From Corynebacterium pilosum DSM 20521 = CIP 103422 (GTDB lineage: Bacteria; Actinomycetota; Actinomycetes; Mycobacteriales; Mycobacteriaceae), in contig NZ_KB892441.1 of NCBI RefSeq assembly GCF_000373805.1, positions 1 to 64,000 of the forward strand: DNA of 64,000 nucleotides, read 5' to 3'. Below are positions 42,901 to 52,601 of this stretch, one piece after another; the stretch's first letter is position 1, and every line of letters begins with the position of its first letter. A program made the translations under genes and the position numbers. The notes under the pieces are model-generated. The model was not told where the DNA came from and did not search any database. It saw only the letters and a list, made by a program, of their open reading frames with translations.

Positions 42901-44493
42901 TTACTGCCAGCTCGGCAACCACATGATTTGCTGGTAGATGGATTCGGGAATCATGTAGCCGTACAGGATAGGGGAGAAGTAGAGGAACATTCCCGCCACC
43001 ACGGCCAGATACGCGATCACCGCAAGGTGCCCCCACCGCAAGGGCATTCCCGCGATCTGCCGGATCCAGGGTTGCTGGATGATCTTTCCACGTCGCGTCA
43101 GGTAGCCCAACGCCATGGCGATCAGCACGATGGTGAAGGGCACAAGACCTGTGGCGTAGAAGAAGTACATCTGGCGATCAAATGCGATCAACCACGGAAC
43201 GAAACCTGCAGCAAAAGCAACCAGTGGCAGGATTACGCGCAGCTCGCGGCGGACCACCCACACCCAGACGGCCCAGAGCAGCACGGGTACAGTGAGCCAC
43301 CAGATCGCCGGGGTGCCGAACAAGAAGATCATCCGACGGCAGGTGGTATCGCCGCAAGAGATGTCAGTCGACGAGAAGTACAAAATGGGCCGTGCCGCGA
43401 CCAGCCAGGACCACGGCTTCGAGTCCCACGGGTGGGAGTGCCCGCCCGAACTGGTGAGCTCGGAGTGAAATTCCAGCACGGAAAAGTGGTAGTGGAACCA
43501 GCCCGCCCAGGCATCCGGAAGCATGTGCAGAGGCGATTCATCAGGGATCGTGCCGTCACTGGCCGCATGCCGGTAAACAGAAGTCTCTGAGGCGAACCAC
43601 GCGCGCCACGACCAGATGTACAGCAGAGCAGGAACAAGGACGAGGGAAGCAAGGGCTGCTGAAACATCGCGAATGAGCGTTCCGACGACTGGCCGGCGCG
43701 CTCCGTAACGTTGCCGCAGATACAGGTCCCAGAACACGCTGAGCAGCCCGAAAAAGGCGATGTAGTACAAGCCGGACCACTTCACGGACAGTGCAAGCCC
43801 CAGCAGCACACCCGTGGCAAAGCGCCACCAACGGAACCCCACCCGTGGACCGAAGGGCCCTGCTTCGATGAAGCGACCGTCGTGGAACGCCTCGTCGAAA
43901 CGCGTGTGTACTTGGCGCATGTCTCCGGCCAAGGTCCAGGAGGCAGCGACGATGAAGAGGACCTGGAAGATATCGAGCATGCCGAACTTCGAGGTAACCA
44001 GCAGGACACCATCGCACACCGCGATGAGTCCTGCGAAGAGGCCGACCTGCCACGACTGGGTGAGCCGGCGCGCCAGCAGCATGGTGAAAACAACGACGGC
44101 GGTGCCGCTGAGCGCAGTCATGAAACGCCAGCCCAGCGGGGTATAGCCGAAAAGCATTTCGCCTAGCGCGAGAAGTTCCTTCCCCAGCGGCGGGTGGACG
44201 ACCAGCCCGTAGCCGGGATTGACTTCGATTCCGCCCAGTACAGGGTTAAACCAGCTGCGCACCATGTCCCAGGCTTGCGGCACGTAGTGTTTCTCGTCGA
44301 AAATGGGTGTCCCACTGGCGGTGGTGGAGGTCAACCCAAGAAACCGCGTCACCAGCGCAAGGACCGCCACAGAGAGCATCGCCCACGTGTCGGACCGCGA
44401 CCACGGAACAGTGATCGGGGTCCCTGGGCGTGGCGGGGCAATGGCCCCACTGCCCTGGGGGCGGGCGGACGATGCGCGGACGGTGCTACTCAC
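42901..44493 (-). CDS. pmt: Protein O-mannosyltransferase
   Basis: A 530-aa multispanning GT39 enzyme that mannosylates exported proteins from polyprenyl-phosphate-mannose. PMT features are the N-terminal acidic motif FDEKHYVPQAWDMV after the first membrane helix, NPGYGLVVHPPLGKELLALG, and WDSKPWSWLVAARPI in the luminal loop, with membrane helices to the C-terminus. It is divergent from rsmI with 77 bp between, as in C. glutamicum and M. tuberculosis (Rv1002c-Rv1003). Likely substrates include Rpf and resuscitation or envelope proteins such as those in this window. Confidence 0.95.
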   Translation of the reverse strand: MSSTVRASSARPQGSGAIAPPRPGTPITVPWSRSDTWAMLSVAVLALVTRFLGLTSTTASGTPIFDEKHYVPQAWDMVRSWFNPVLGGIEVNPGYGLVVHPPLGKELLALGEMLFGYTPLGWRFMTALSGTAVVVFTMLLARRLTQSWQVGLFAGLIAVCDGVLLVTSKFGMLDIFQVLFIVAASWTLAGDMRQVHTRFDEAFHDGRFIEAGPFGPRVGFRWWRFATGVLLGLALSVKWSGLYYIAFFGLLSVFWDLYLRQRYGARRPVVGTLIRDVSAALASLVLVPALLYIWSWRAWFASETSVYRHAASDGTIPDESPLHMLPDAWAGWFHYHFSVLEFHSELTSSGGHSHPWDSKPWSWLVAARPILYFSSTDISCGDTTCRRMIFLFGTPAIWWLTVPVLLWAVWVWVVRRELRVILPLVAFAAGFVPWLIAFDRQMYFFYATGLVPFTIVLIAMALGYLTRRGKIIQQPWIRQIAGMPLRWGHLAVIAYLAVVAGMFLYFSPILYGYMIPESIYQQIMWLPSWQ

Positions 44494-44570
44494 GCGCTAA
44501 ATACTAGCCGGTGACCCCGACATTACGCGCAACGTGCTGAAACCCCGCGCAGTGTGGAAAGCTGGGGCTT

Positions 44571-45425
44571 ATGCATACTTCCGTTCAGCTCCCTTCGCAC
44601 GGCATCGTGATCGCGGCAACCCCGCTGGGCAATATCGACGATGCCTCCCCGCGCCTTATCGCCGCCCTAGAGCGCGCGGCGGTGGTCGCGGCAGAGGACA
44701 CGCGCCGGGTGCGTTCGCTCGCCGCGGCGCTGGGCGTGGAGATGAAGGGCCGGGTGGTCTCCAATTTTGATCACAACGAGGACAAGCGTGTCGACGAGCT
44801 GATTGCGGCGGGCCGCACGTCGTTAGTCCTTGTTGTGTCCGACGCGGGTATGCCGGTGGTGTCTGATCCGGGCCACTCGCTGGTCGCCGCTGCCCACGAT
44901 GCTGGGGTGCCCGTCACCTGTTTTCCGGGGCCGTCCGCGGTGCCGACGGCGCTGGCGCTGTCGGGTTTGAACGTGGGCCACTTCATCTTCGACGGTTTCG
45001 CCCCGCGCAAGCACGGCGCCCGGCAGACCTGGTTGGAATCCCTCATCGCGGAGCGGCGGGCCGTGTGTTTTTTCGAGTCCCCGCACCGTCTTGCCGCCAC
45101 ATTGGAGCATGCCGCCGAGGTGCTTGGGGATCAGCGACGGGCGGCGGTGTGCCGTGAACTGACGAAGACGTATGAGGAGGTGCGCCGCGGCACCCTGCCC
45201 GAGCTGGCGCAGTGGTCGCAGGAAGGCGTGCGCGGTGAAATCACCGTTGTCATCGAAGGCGGGGAGGGCTCGAGCGCTGAACCTGCAGACTTGGTCGCTC
45301 AGGTTCTTGCGTTGGAAGCCCGTGGCACGCGTTTGAAGGACGCGGCGAAGGAGATTGCGCACGCGCATGGGGTGAAGGTCAGTGAGCTTTACGACGAGGC
45401 GTTGGCTGCGCGCCCCAAGGAGTGA
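44571..45425 (+). CDS. rsmI: 16S rRNA (cytidine-1402-2'-O) methyltransferase
   Basis: A 284-aa tetrapyrrole-methylase-fold enzyme that 2'-O-methylates C1402 in the decoding centre. Diagnostic segments are IVIAATPLGNIDDASPR, AAEDTRRVRSL, VSDAGMPVVSDPGH, CFPGPSAVPTALALSGL and FFESPHRLAATL. SAM is bound between the two domains. It pairs functionally with ksgA, also in this window, in 16S rRNA modification. Confidence 0.95.
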   Translation: MHTSVQLPSHGIVIAATPLGNIDDASPRLIAALERAAVVAAEDTRRVRSLAAALGVEMKGRVVSNFDHNEDKRVDELIAAGRTSLVLVVSDAGMPVVSDPGHSLVAAAHDAGVPVTCFPGPSAVPTALALSGLNVGHFIFDGFAPRKHGARQTWLESLIAERRAVCFFESPHRLAATLEHAAEVLGDQRRAAVCRELTKTYEEVRRGTLPELAQWSQEGVRGEITVVIEGGEGSSAEPADLVAQVLALEARGTRLKDAAKEIAHAHGVKVSELYDEALAARPKE

Positions 45426-45589
45426 TCTGGGCCACTTGCTGATGGTCGTTACCTGATCGTTGTGTAGGGAAGAATTCTTTAGTTCATCTGGTATTTCCTG
45501 CCCGCTGGCGTAGGACCTTTGGCGCTCAGGGCCGTTACAGGGGCGCTGATCAAGCTGGATTCGCACACAGGTTTCTCTACGCTTGCAAC

Positions 45590-47419
45590 GTGACTAATCA
45601 AGAAAAGAAAGAAGAAGAGGTCTACTCCGGCCCTTACGCCGAGGAGGAATATCTCACTGTCGACGAGAAGTTGGAGAACCGCACCGCCACAGAAGAGCTG
45701 GTGGACATGCTGGAGACCCAGCAGTCAGACGCTGACTTGGACTACTCCGAGCAGCGGCCAGTTCTAGAATTTGAGAACAAGAGTGCGCCGGTCAACTGGT
45801 GGATCGTCGTCCCCGTGGTCGCCCTAGTGGCGGCCGTGGTGCTGTGGGGTTTGTTGGCTCAAGACCAGTTCGCTTCCTTCGCGTCGAACTCGATGGAATT
45901 CTTGCTGAATAATTTCGGCTGGGCGTTTGTGCTGTGTGGCACCTTGTATGTGGTGTTCATCATCGGTGTGTCGATCTCGCGTTTCGGCGGAATCCGGCTG
46001 GGCGGCGACGATGAACGCCCCGAGTTCCGCACCGTTTCGTGGATCGCCATGATGTTTGCGGCCGGCATGGGCATCGGTCTGATGTTCTACGGCGCGCTGG
46101 AACCGCTGAGCTTCTACCGTGAAGGAGTGCCTGGGCGCGAGCCGCATGAAGTGGGCGCGGCTATGGCCAACGCCATGTTCCACTGGACGCTGCACCCATG
46201 GGCCCTATACGGCATTGTGGGCCTGGCGATTGGCTACTCGACCTACCGGTTGGGGCGCAAGCAACTATTGTCCAGCGTGTTCGTCCCGCTGATCGGGCAG
46301 CGCGCAGCTAACGGCTGGGCAGGCCGATTCATCGATATGTTCGCGGTGTTCGCCACAATTTTCGGCACCGCAGCTTCTTTGGGTGTGGGCTCCATGCAGA
46401 TCAGCGCTGGGTTGCAGTCCATCGGGCTTATCGACGAGACCACCAACTGGTTGCTTGTTGCCATCATCGGCATACTGACGATCGCTTTCCTGGCCTCCGC
46501 AGTGTCCGGCGTTGGTAAGGGCATCCAGTACTTGTCGAACTTCAATATCATCTTGGCCGCGATCCTGGCGATATTCGTGTTCGTCGTCGGCCCCACCGTG
46601 TCGATTCTGAACCTGATCCCAGGTTCTTTTGCCGCCTACTTTGATCAGTTCTTCGAAATGGCCGGCCGAAACGCGATGAGCGCCGACGGCACCGCAGGGG
46701 AGTGGCTCAGTGGATGGACCATCTTCTACTGGGTGTGGTGGTCCTCGTGGTCGCCGTTCGTCGGCATGTTCCTTGCGCGTATTTCTCGTGGCCGCACCGT
46801 GCGTGAATTCTGCCTTGGTGTGCTGGTCGTGCCTTCGGCTGTCTCCGTGGTGTGGTTCTCCATTATGGGTGGCAGTGCCATCGTGTTCGAGCAGCAGGGC
46901 CGGTCCGTGTGGGGTGATGGCTCTGCCGAAAACATGCTGTTCAACCTGCTCTTTGAGCTGCCTGGCGGGAACATTTTCGCCGTTCTTGCAGTGGTGCTGC
47001 TTGGCACGTTCTTTGTCACCTCGGCGGACTCTGCAGCGACGGTGATGGGTTCTATGAGCCAGAATGGGCGTTCTGATGCCAGCCCACTACTCAGCGCTTT
47101 GTGGGGTCTGCTTACCGCGGTGGTGGCGCTGATCCTGCTGCTGCCTAGCTCTGATTCACTGAGCAACCTGCAAAACGTGACCATTGTGGCTACCAGCCCG
47201 TTCATTGTGATCATGATTGGCCTGATGGTGTCCACCCTGATGGACATGCGCAAGGATTTGATTTACCAGGACTATCAAGACCAGCAAATGTTTGCGACCA
47301 AGTTGGCCCGTGAGCGTCGTGCGGTGCGGGACCACCAGCGTCGAGAAGAGCTGGCCGCACGCCATGAGCAGCGCATGAAAGAGAAAGCTGCCCGCAAAGA
47401 CCGTGCACCGAAGCGTTAG
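45590..47419 (+). CDS. BCCT-family compatible-solute transporter (BetP paralogue 1)
   Basis: A 609-aa Na+-coupled carrier for betaine-type osmolytes with 12 membrane helices. The glycine-rich motif [10 protein letters not shown], the aromatic-box helices [12 protein letters not shown] and [14 protein letters not shown], and [11 protein letters not shown] match BetP. The acidic N-terminal tail ([16 protein letters not shown]) and a basic C-terminal tail ([20 protein letters not shown]) correspond to the osmosensing domains of BetP. It starts at GTG 45590. A second copy follows at 47621. It departs from BetP at a few sites ([20 protein letters not shown]), so its substrate or set-point may differ. 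Confidence 0.9.
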   Translation: MTNQEKKEEEVYSGPYAEEEYLTVDEKLENRTATEELVDMLETQQSDADLDYSEQRPVLEFENKSAPVNWWIVVPVVALVAAVVLWGLLAQDQFASFASNSMEFLLNNFGWAFVLCGTLYVVFIIGVSISRFGGIRLGGDDERPEFRTVSWIAMMFAAGMGIGLMFYGALEPLSFYREGVPGREPHEVGAAMANAMFHWTLHPWALYGIVGLAIGYSTYRLGRKQLLSSVFVPLIGQRAANGWAGRFIDMFAVFATIFGTAASLGVGSMQISAGLQSIGLIDETTNWLLVAIIGILTIAFLASAVSGVGKGIQYLSNFNIILAAILAIFVFVVGPTVSILNLIPGSFAAYFDQFFEMAGRNAMSADGTAGEWLSGWTIFYWVWWSSWSPFVGMFLARISRGRTVREFCLGVLVVPSAVSVVWFSIMGGSAIVFEQQGRSVWGDGSAENMLFNLLFELPGGNIFAVLAVVLLGTFFVTSADSAATVMGSMSQNGRSDASPLLSALWGLLTAVVALILLLPSSDSLSNLQNVTIVATSPFIVIMIGLMVSTLMDMRKDLIYQDYQDQQMFATKLARERRAVRDHQRREELAARHEQRMKEKAARKDRAPKR

Positions 47420-47461
47420 ATCACGCTAAATAACATGATCTTCCCCATAAAAAATCCAGAA

Positions 47462-47477
47462 GTTATACGTTTGTTAC
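47462..47477 (-). promoter_or_regulatory. MtrA-box-like direct repeat
   Basis: Read on the minus strand, GTAAC-AAACGT-ATAAC. Two half-sites repeat with an 11-bp period, the spacing reported for MtrA binding in Corynebacterium (two 8-bp repeats, 3-bp gap). MtrA is known to activate betP in C. glutamicum. Confidence 0.5.
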
Positions 47478-47519
47478 TTGCAACGACTACTTAGTGGTCG
47501 TGAGCTGGCCATATATTAT

Positions 47520-47535
47520 GTAACGAAAATATAAC
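47520..47535 (+). promoter_or_regulatory. MtrA-box-like direct repeat
   Basis: GTAAC-GAAAAT-ATAAC has the same 11-bp period as the copy at 47462 but the opposite orientation. It lies 86 bp before the start of the second BetP paralogue. Confidence 0.55.
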
Positions 47536-47620
47536 GGCGCTGGTGGCAGATCGCTTGAGATGGACAGCAACTGCTGATTCACTTTGAAAGAGCTGGCAAG
47601 GTGGACCACTCTAGGTAGCC

Positions 47621-49480
47621 ATGTCCACTCATGACCATGATCTTTCTGCTGATCGTTCCGCAGGCACAAGCCCCGACAATGAGTCGGGGCTTGTGTCCGA
47701 AACTTTTCCCGGTAGCAAGTCTGATCGCGGCAACACTGATTACGAGACGGTGAAAGAACACCTCGATTCGGAGTCCGCGACCAGCCAGCTGGCTGCCATG
47801 ATCCAAGACGGCTCGACGACGGTCGCCGAGCCGGAAGAGCCTGTTGAACTACTCTCCGACCGCAAGGATGCGCCCATCGACTGGGCCATCGTCATCCCCT
47901 TGGTCGCAATCGTTGCAGCCGTGGTTATCTGGGGCCTGACGGCGCAGGAGAGCTTCTCCAATTTCGCTAACGCCTCCTTCTCCTTTGTTATGGACAACTT
48001 CGGTTGGGCGTTCGTGCTCTTCGGCACAATCTTCGTCATCTTTGTCATCATCATCGCTTTGTCGCGGTTCGGGTCGATTCGACTGGGCCCAGTTGACGGG
48101 CAACCCGAGTTTCGCACCTCATCCTGGATCGCCATGATGTTCGCCGCAGGTATGGGCATCGGTTTGATGTTCTACGGCGCATCGGAGCCATTGGCCTTCT
48201 ACCGCGAGGGCGTACCGGCCCATCAACCGCAAGAGGTCGGCACTGCGATGGCGCAGTCCATGTTCCACTGGACGCTGCACCCGTGGGCCGTCTACGCCAT
48301 CATTGGTTTGGCCATTGCGTACTCGTCCTACCGTCTAGGCCGCAAGCAGTTGCTCTCCAGCGCGTTCGTTCCCCTGATTGGTCAGCGTCGTGCTGATGGC
48401 TGGCTGGGTAAGGTCATTGATGGCCTCGCCGTGTTCGCCACCATTTTCGGCACCGCATGTTCCCTTGGCTTGGGCGCTCTGCAGATTACTGCCGGCCTGG
48501 AGGCCGCTGGTTGGATCGAGGGCTCTTCGAATGCCCTGATCGTCGGCATCGTCGCAGTCCTGACCCTGGCTTTCCTCATCTCGGCAATGTCGGGTGTGGG
48601 CAAGGGCATCCAGTACCTGTCGAACTTCAACATGGTGATCGCAGCCGCCCTGGCAATCTTCGTATTCATTGTTGGCCCAACCGTGAACCTGCTCAACATG
48701 CTGCCGACCTCCCTGGGCTCCTATGTGGCCCAGTTCGCTGAGATGGCATCGCGCACCGCAGCATCCGCTGACGGCACTGCTGGCGAGTGGCTCGGTGGCT
48801 GGACCATCTTCTACTGGGCATGGTGGATCTCCTGGTCGCCATTCGTCGGTATGTTCTTGGCACGCATCTCCCGCGGTCGCACCATTCGCGAATTCTGCCT
48901 GGGTATCCTGCTGGTTCCTGCAGGCCTGTCCACTGTGTGGTTTGCCATCTTCGGTGGTACCGCAATCTGGATGGAGCAGAACGGACAGTCCATCTACGGC
49001 AGCGGCTCCAGCGAGGAGCAGCTGTTCAACCTGCTGCAAAACCTGCCACTGGGCGGAATCATGTCGATCTTCGCCATCATCTTGCTGGGTTCCTTCTTCA
49101 TCACCTCGGCGGACTCGGCATCGACAGTGATGGGCTCCATGACACAGAACGGCGTGGCAGACGCGAAGCCATGGCTCTCCGCACTGTGGGGTCTTGGTAC
49201 CGCGCTCGTCGGCATGACCCTGCTCATTGCAGGCGGCGACGACGCATTGAACGCACTGCAGTCTGTCACCATCGTGGCAGCCAGCCCGTTCTTGGTGATT
49301 CTCATCTTGCTGATGTTCGCCATCGTCAAGGATCTGCGCAACGATGTGATCTACCTCGATGCCCGCGAGCAGAAGGAGTTCGCCCAGAAACTGGCGATCG
49401 AACGCCGTCTACACCGTGAGAAGGCGTATCGAGAGGAGCAGAAGAAACGTCGTCGTAACGTGCTAAACCAGCAGAAGTAA
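47621..49480 (+). CDS. betP: BCCT-family compatible-solute transporter (BetP paralogue 2)
   Basis: A 619-aa carrier with the same architecture as the preceding gene, and closer to C. glutamicum BetP as I recall it ([55 protein letters not shown]). The N-terminal tail is acidic, and the basic C-terminal tail ([20 protein letters not shown]) would sense K+ and membrane state. [10 protein letters not shown] and the tryptophans of the betaine site are intact. MtrA-like boxes precede it. A 13-bp perfect hairpin lies within codons 15-25. The ATG at 47621 lacks a good ribosome-binding site, so the exact start is not certain. Confidence 0.9.
   Translation: MSTHDHDLSADRSAGTSPDNESGLVSETFPGSKSDRGNTDYETVKEHLDSESATSQLAAMIQDGSTTVAEPEEPVELLSDRKDAPIDWAIVIPLVAIVAAVVIWGLTAQESFSNFANASFSFVMDNFGWAFVLFGTIFVIFVIIIALSRFGSIRLGPVDGQPEFRTSSWIAMMFAAGMGIGLMFYGASEPLAFYREGVPAHQPQEVGTAMAQSMFHWTLHPWAVYAIIGLAIAYSSYRLGRKQLLSSAFVPLIGQRRADGWLGKVIDGLAVFATIFGTACSLGLGALQITAGLEAAGWIEGSSNALIVGIVAVLTLAFLISAMSGVGKGIQYLSNFNMVIAAALAIFVFIVGPTVNLLNMLPTSLGSYVAQFAEMASRTAASADGTAGEWLGGWTIFYWAWWISWSPFVGMFLARISRGRTIREFCLGILLVPAGLSTVWFAIFGGTAIWMEQNGQSIYGSGSSEEQLFNLLQNLPLGGIMSIFAIILLGSFFITSADSASTVMGSMTQNGVADAKPWLSALWGLGTALVGMTLLIAGGDDALNALQSVTIVAASPFLVILILLMFAIVKDLRNDVIYLDAREQKEFAQKLAIERRLHREKAYREEQKKRRRNVLNQQK
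47665..47695. repeat. 13-bp perfect hairpin inside the BetP2 N-terminal codons
   Basis: CACAAGCCCCGAC (47665-47677) and GTCGGGGCTTGTG (47683-47695) pair around a 5-nt loop. The stem is GC-rich and as strong as a terminator, but it lies 44 nt inside the reading frame. Attenuation or start-site control is possible. Confidence 0.75.
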
Positions 49481-49499
49481 CGCTTCACGACGATCGACT

Positions 49500-49529
49500 A
49501 TGCCTCTAATCCACCCGGATTAGAGGCAT
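49500..49529. terminator. Stem-loop between BetP2 and metG
   Basis: A perfect 13-bp stem (ATGCCTCTAATCC and complement) closes a 4-nt loop 20 nt after the BetP2 stop. There is no T-run on the plus strand. It overlaps where the metG -35 region would be, so it may be terminator and promoter element in one. Confidence 0.6.
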
Positions 49530-49533
49530 AACT

Positions 49534-49539
49534 TATGCT
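49534..49539 (+). promoter_or_regulatory. -10 box of metG (probably leaderless)
   Basis: TATGCT lies 7 nt before the ATG at 49547. No ribosome-binding site is visible. Confidence 0.5.
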
Positions 49540-49546
49540 AGAGACC

Positions 49547-51388
49547 ATGACTGAAACCACCGCCCAGAATATTCTCGTGTGTGTCGCGTGGCCTTATGCC
49601 AACGGCCCGCGCCACATTGGCCACGTCGCCGGATTCGGCGTCCCGTCGGATGTGTTCGCCCGTTACCAGCGAATGCGCGGCAACACTGTACTGATGGTCT
49701 CCGGCACCGATGAACACGGAACCCCGCTTCTGGTCCAGGCGGACAAGGAAGGGGTTTCGGTCAAGGAGCTGGCGGACAAGTACAATCGCCAGATCGTCGA
49801 GGATCTGGCGGGCCTGGGGCTGTCTTATGACCTCTTTACCCGCACGACCACGCGCAATCATTACGCCGTGGTGCAGGAACTGTTCAAGGGCCTGCATGCC
49901 AACGGTTATATGATTAAGGAGACAACCCAGGGGGCGGTCTCGCCGTCGACTGGGCGTACTCTCCCGGACCGCTATATCGAGGGCACCTGTCCCATCTGTA
50001 AAGCGGACGGTGCGCGTGGCGACCAGTGCGATAACTGCGGCAACCAGCTGGACCCGATCGATCTGATCAATCCTGTCTCCAAGATCAATGGCGAAACCCC
50101 AAAGTTCATCGAGACCGAACACTTCATGCTGGACCTTCCAGCGCTGCACGACGCGCTGAAGACCTGGCTGGAAGGCCGCGAGGACTGGCGCCCGAACGTC
50201 CTGCAGTTCTCCCTGAACCTGTTGGAGGATATGCGCCCGCGGGCCATGACCCGTGACATCGATTGGGGCATCCCCATCCCCGTGGAGGGCTGGGAGGATA
50301 ACCCATCGAAGAAGCTCTACGTGTGGTTCGATGCCGTGATCGGCTACCTGTCTGCCTCCATCGAGTGGGCGGCACGCATCGGTAACCCGGACGCGTGGAA
50401 GGCCTTCTGGCAGGATCCCGCCACCGAGGGTTTCTATTTCATGGGCAAGGACAACATCACGTTCCACTCCCAGATCTGGCCTGCCGAGCTGCTGGGCTAC
50501 GCCGGCAAGGGCTCCAAGGGCGGCGAGCAGCATGCTCTGGGTGAGCTCAACCTGCCCACCGAAGTGGTCTCTTCGGAGTTCCTCACCATGTCCGGTTCCA
50601 AGTTCTCCTCGTCGAAAGGTGTGGTCATCTACGTCAAGGACTTCCTCAAGGAGTTCGGTCCAGACCCGCTGCGTTATTTCATCGCCGTGGCAGGCCCTGA
50701 AAACAATGACGCCGACTTCACCTGGGAGGAGTTCGTCCGCCGCGTGAACAACGAGCTGGCCAACGGCTGGGGCAACCTGGTCAACCGCACCGTCTCCATG
50801 GCGCACAAGAACTTCGGCGAGGTTCCGCAGCCCGCGCAGCTTGCCGACGAAGACACCGCCATCCTTGAACTGGCCGCGAAGACTTTCGACGAGGCCGGAG
50901 CCGATCTGGAACTGGCCAAGTTCAAGAACGCCATCTCTAAGGTGATGCACGTCGTCGGCGAGGCGAACGCATATATCGCCGAGATGGAGCCGTGGAAGTT
51001 GGCCAAGGACGAGTCCCAGCGTGACCGTCTAGCAACCGTGCTGTGGACGGCCCTCCAGGTTGTCAGCGACTGCAACACTATGCTCACCCCATTTTTGCCG
51101 CACACCGCGCAAGCGGTCCACGAAACCCTGGGACGCACCGGCCAGTGGGCCGCCACCCCAGAAATCCGCGAGGTCGTCGATGACGCCGAGTTTGATCTCG
51201 TGGGCGTTGACCTACCGGAGAAGGGCCAGACCTATCCCGTCATCACTGGTGACTACACCCAGCAGCAAGCTGTGTGGAAGCGCATTGACGTGGAACCGGG
51301 CACCGAGCTGGCAAAGCCGAAGCCGCTCATCGCCAAGCTTGAACCAGAGTTGGGACAGACCGGACCAGAATGGGCTCCGGTGCAATAA
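49547..51388 (+). CDS. metG: Methionyl-tRNA synthetase
   Basis: Charges tRNA-Met. The 613-aa class I synthetase has the HIGH-like sequence PRHIGHVAG, the zinc knuckle [20 protein letters not shown] with four cysteines, and the KMSKS-like FSSSKGVV. An anticodon-binding helical domain follows ([24 protein letters not shown]). No C-terminal tRNA-binding (OB) domain is present. The four-cysteine knuckle and length fit the MetG1 class. The start [20 protein letters not shown] at 49547 was chosen by the -10 box; ATG 49535 is an alternative. An MFS gene starts directly after the stop. Confidence 0.95.
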   Translation: MTETTAQNILVCVAWPYANGPRHIGHVAGFGVPSDVFARYQRMRGNTVLMVSGTDEHGTPLLVQADKEGVSVKELADKYNRQIVEDLAGLGLSYDLFTRTTTRNHYAVVQELFKGLHANGYMIKETTQGAVSPSTGRTLPDRYIEGTCPICKADGARGDQCDNCGNQLDPIDLINPVSKINGETPKFIETEHFMLDLPALHDALKTWLEGREDWRPNVLQFSLNLLEDMRPRAMTRDIDWGIPIPVEGWEDNPSKKLYVWFDAVIGYLSASIEWAARIGNPDAWKAFWQDPATEGFYFMGKDNITFHSQIWPAELLGYAGKGSKGGEQHALGELNLPTEVVSSEFLTMSGSKFSSSKGVVIYVKDFLKEFGPDPLRYFIAVAGPENNDADFTWEEFVRRVNNELANGWGNLVNRTVSMAHKNFGEVPQPAQLADEDTAILELAAKTFDEAGADLELAKFKNAISKVMHVVGEANAYIAEMEPWKLAKDESQRDRLATVLWTALQVVSDCNTMLTPFLPHTAQAVHETLGRTGQWAATPEIREVVDDAEFDLVGVDLPEKGQTYPVITGDYTQQQAVWKRIDVEPGTELAKPKPLIAKLEPELGQTGPEWAPVQ

Positions 51389-52561
51389 ATGCCTGTTATT
51401 GCGTTGTTTGTGGCGGTGCTGACCGCCGCGATCAACCTGCGCGCCGGGATCTCCTCGGTCGGTGCGGTGCTCGACGCGGTGCTTGCCGATTATGATGCGC
51501 CGGCCTCGCTGGCCGGGATCATTACCGCGCTGCCAGGTGCGTTTTTCTGCATCATGGGCTTAAGCGCTGTGCCCTTGGCCCGCAAGATTGGCGTGACACC
51601 GACAGTGCTGTCGGGCGCGATCTTGACCGCCGTTGGCATTGCCGCCCGTCCGTTTTCGCCGACGATCAGCCTGTTCATCGTCTGCACCGTCGGCGTGGTC
51701 GCCGGTATCGCGGTGGCGAATGTGCTGCTGCCGGCGTGGATCAAGATGTACGGCGGCCGCCACATCGTTGCCTTAACGACGATTTACTCCGCCGTCCTTG
51801 GCCTGTCCGGCGCAGTCGGCCCCTTGTCGACGATGATCACCGACACGTGGCAGGGCTCTCTAGTGGTGTGGGCGATCCCAGCCATTCTGCAGGTGCTGGT
51901 GTGGCTCTACGTCGGCGCTTTCACCAAGGTGGATATCCCCAACGCCTCTGCGGCGGAAGGAGAGCTGCACGGCAGCCTGTGGCGCTCCAAGACGGCCGTC
52001 GCTTTGATGCTGTTCTTCGGGCTGCAGTCCATGAACGGTTATGTGCAGATGGGCTGGTTGCCCGCGATCTTGATCGATGCCGGAGTCAGCGATGCTGTTG
52101 CAGCTACCGCCTTGTCCATCATCGGTTTCGCCGGTGTGGTCGGCGGTTCGCTCATGCCCACCGTCATTGAACGGTCGCGCAGTCTCACCCCGTGGGTGCT
52201 CACCTTCGGTGCCCTATGCGCTGGTGGCTACTTGGCCTTGCTGCTGGCTCCAACGGCGGCTCCTCTTCTGTGGGCCACGATCCTCGGTGTGGGTGGCTGG
52301 TGTTTCCCACTGGCCATCGCATTGATACCGGCCCGCACCCGTTCACCTTTCGTCACCGCGAAGCTTTCTGGGTTCGTCCAGCCTTACGGCTATATCGTCG
52401 CCGCCGTCGTGCCCCTGCTGATCGGCATCGCCTATGACTTCACCGGTTCCTTCCAACCCATCTTGGTCGTTCTCATCGTCCTCGGTTTGCTACTGGGCAT
52501 CACAGGAATCGCCGCTTCACGTAACGTCTATATCGATGACGAATTAGCAGCTCAGAACTAA
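51389..52561 (+). CDS. MFS transporter, CynX/NimT family
   Basis: A 390-aa protein with 12 predicted membrane helices. The N-terminus VLTAAINLRAGISSVGAVLD and LPGAFFCIMGLSAVPLARKIG match the CynX/NimT (cyanate/nitroimidazole) branch. No substrate can be assigned. The ATG follows the metG stop without any gap, so it is read from the metG mRNA, probably by translational coupling. Export or import of an amino acid analogue is a guess only. Confidence 0.85.
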   Translation: MPVIALFVAVLTAAINLRAGISSVGAVLDAVLADYDAPASLAGIITALPGAFFCIMGLSAVPLARKIGVTPTVLSGAILTAVGIAARPFSPTISLFIVCTVGVVAGIAVANVLLPAWIKMYGGRHIVALTTIYSAVLGLSGAVGPLSTMITDTWQGSLVVWAIPAILQVLVWLYVGAFTKVDIPNASAAEGELHGSLWRSKTAVALMLFFGLQSMNGYVQMGWLPAILIDAGVSDAVAATALSIIGFAGVVGGSLMPTVIERSRSLTPWVLTFGALCAGGYLALLLAPTAAPLLWATILGVGGWCFPLAIALIPARTRSPFVTAKLSGFVQPYGYIVAAVVPLLIGIAYDFTGSFQPILVVLIVLGLLLGITGIAASRNVYIDDELAAQN

Positions 52562-52601
52562 CGTAGAACCGATGTCCGACCCACTTGCTAGCGTGGGGAT
52601 C

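Larger units (their letters stand above)
47420..47620. other. Promoter region between the two BCCT genes
   Basis: It contains two MtrA-like repeat pairs in opposite orientation (47462-47477 and 47520-47535) and between them an 8-bp hairpin ACGACTAC/GTGGTCGT (47483-47501, one wobble pair). No gene is present. The first carrier gene has no such sites upstream. Confidence 0.5.

Noticed and set aside
45426-45589. MtrA-like box before the first BCCT gene
   Set aside because: Only an isolated GTTAC is present; the partner at the 11-bp period is missing.
49538-50950. Long minus-strand open frame (470 codons) opposite metG
   Set aside because: It lies fully antisense to metG including its zinc knuckle and catalytic motifs, and has shadow-frame composition with no domains.
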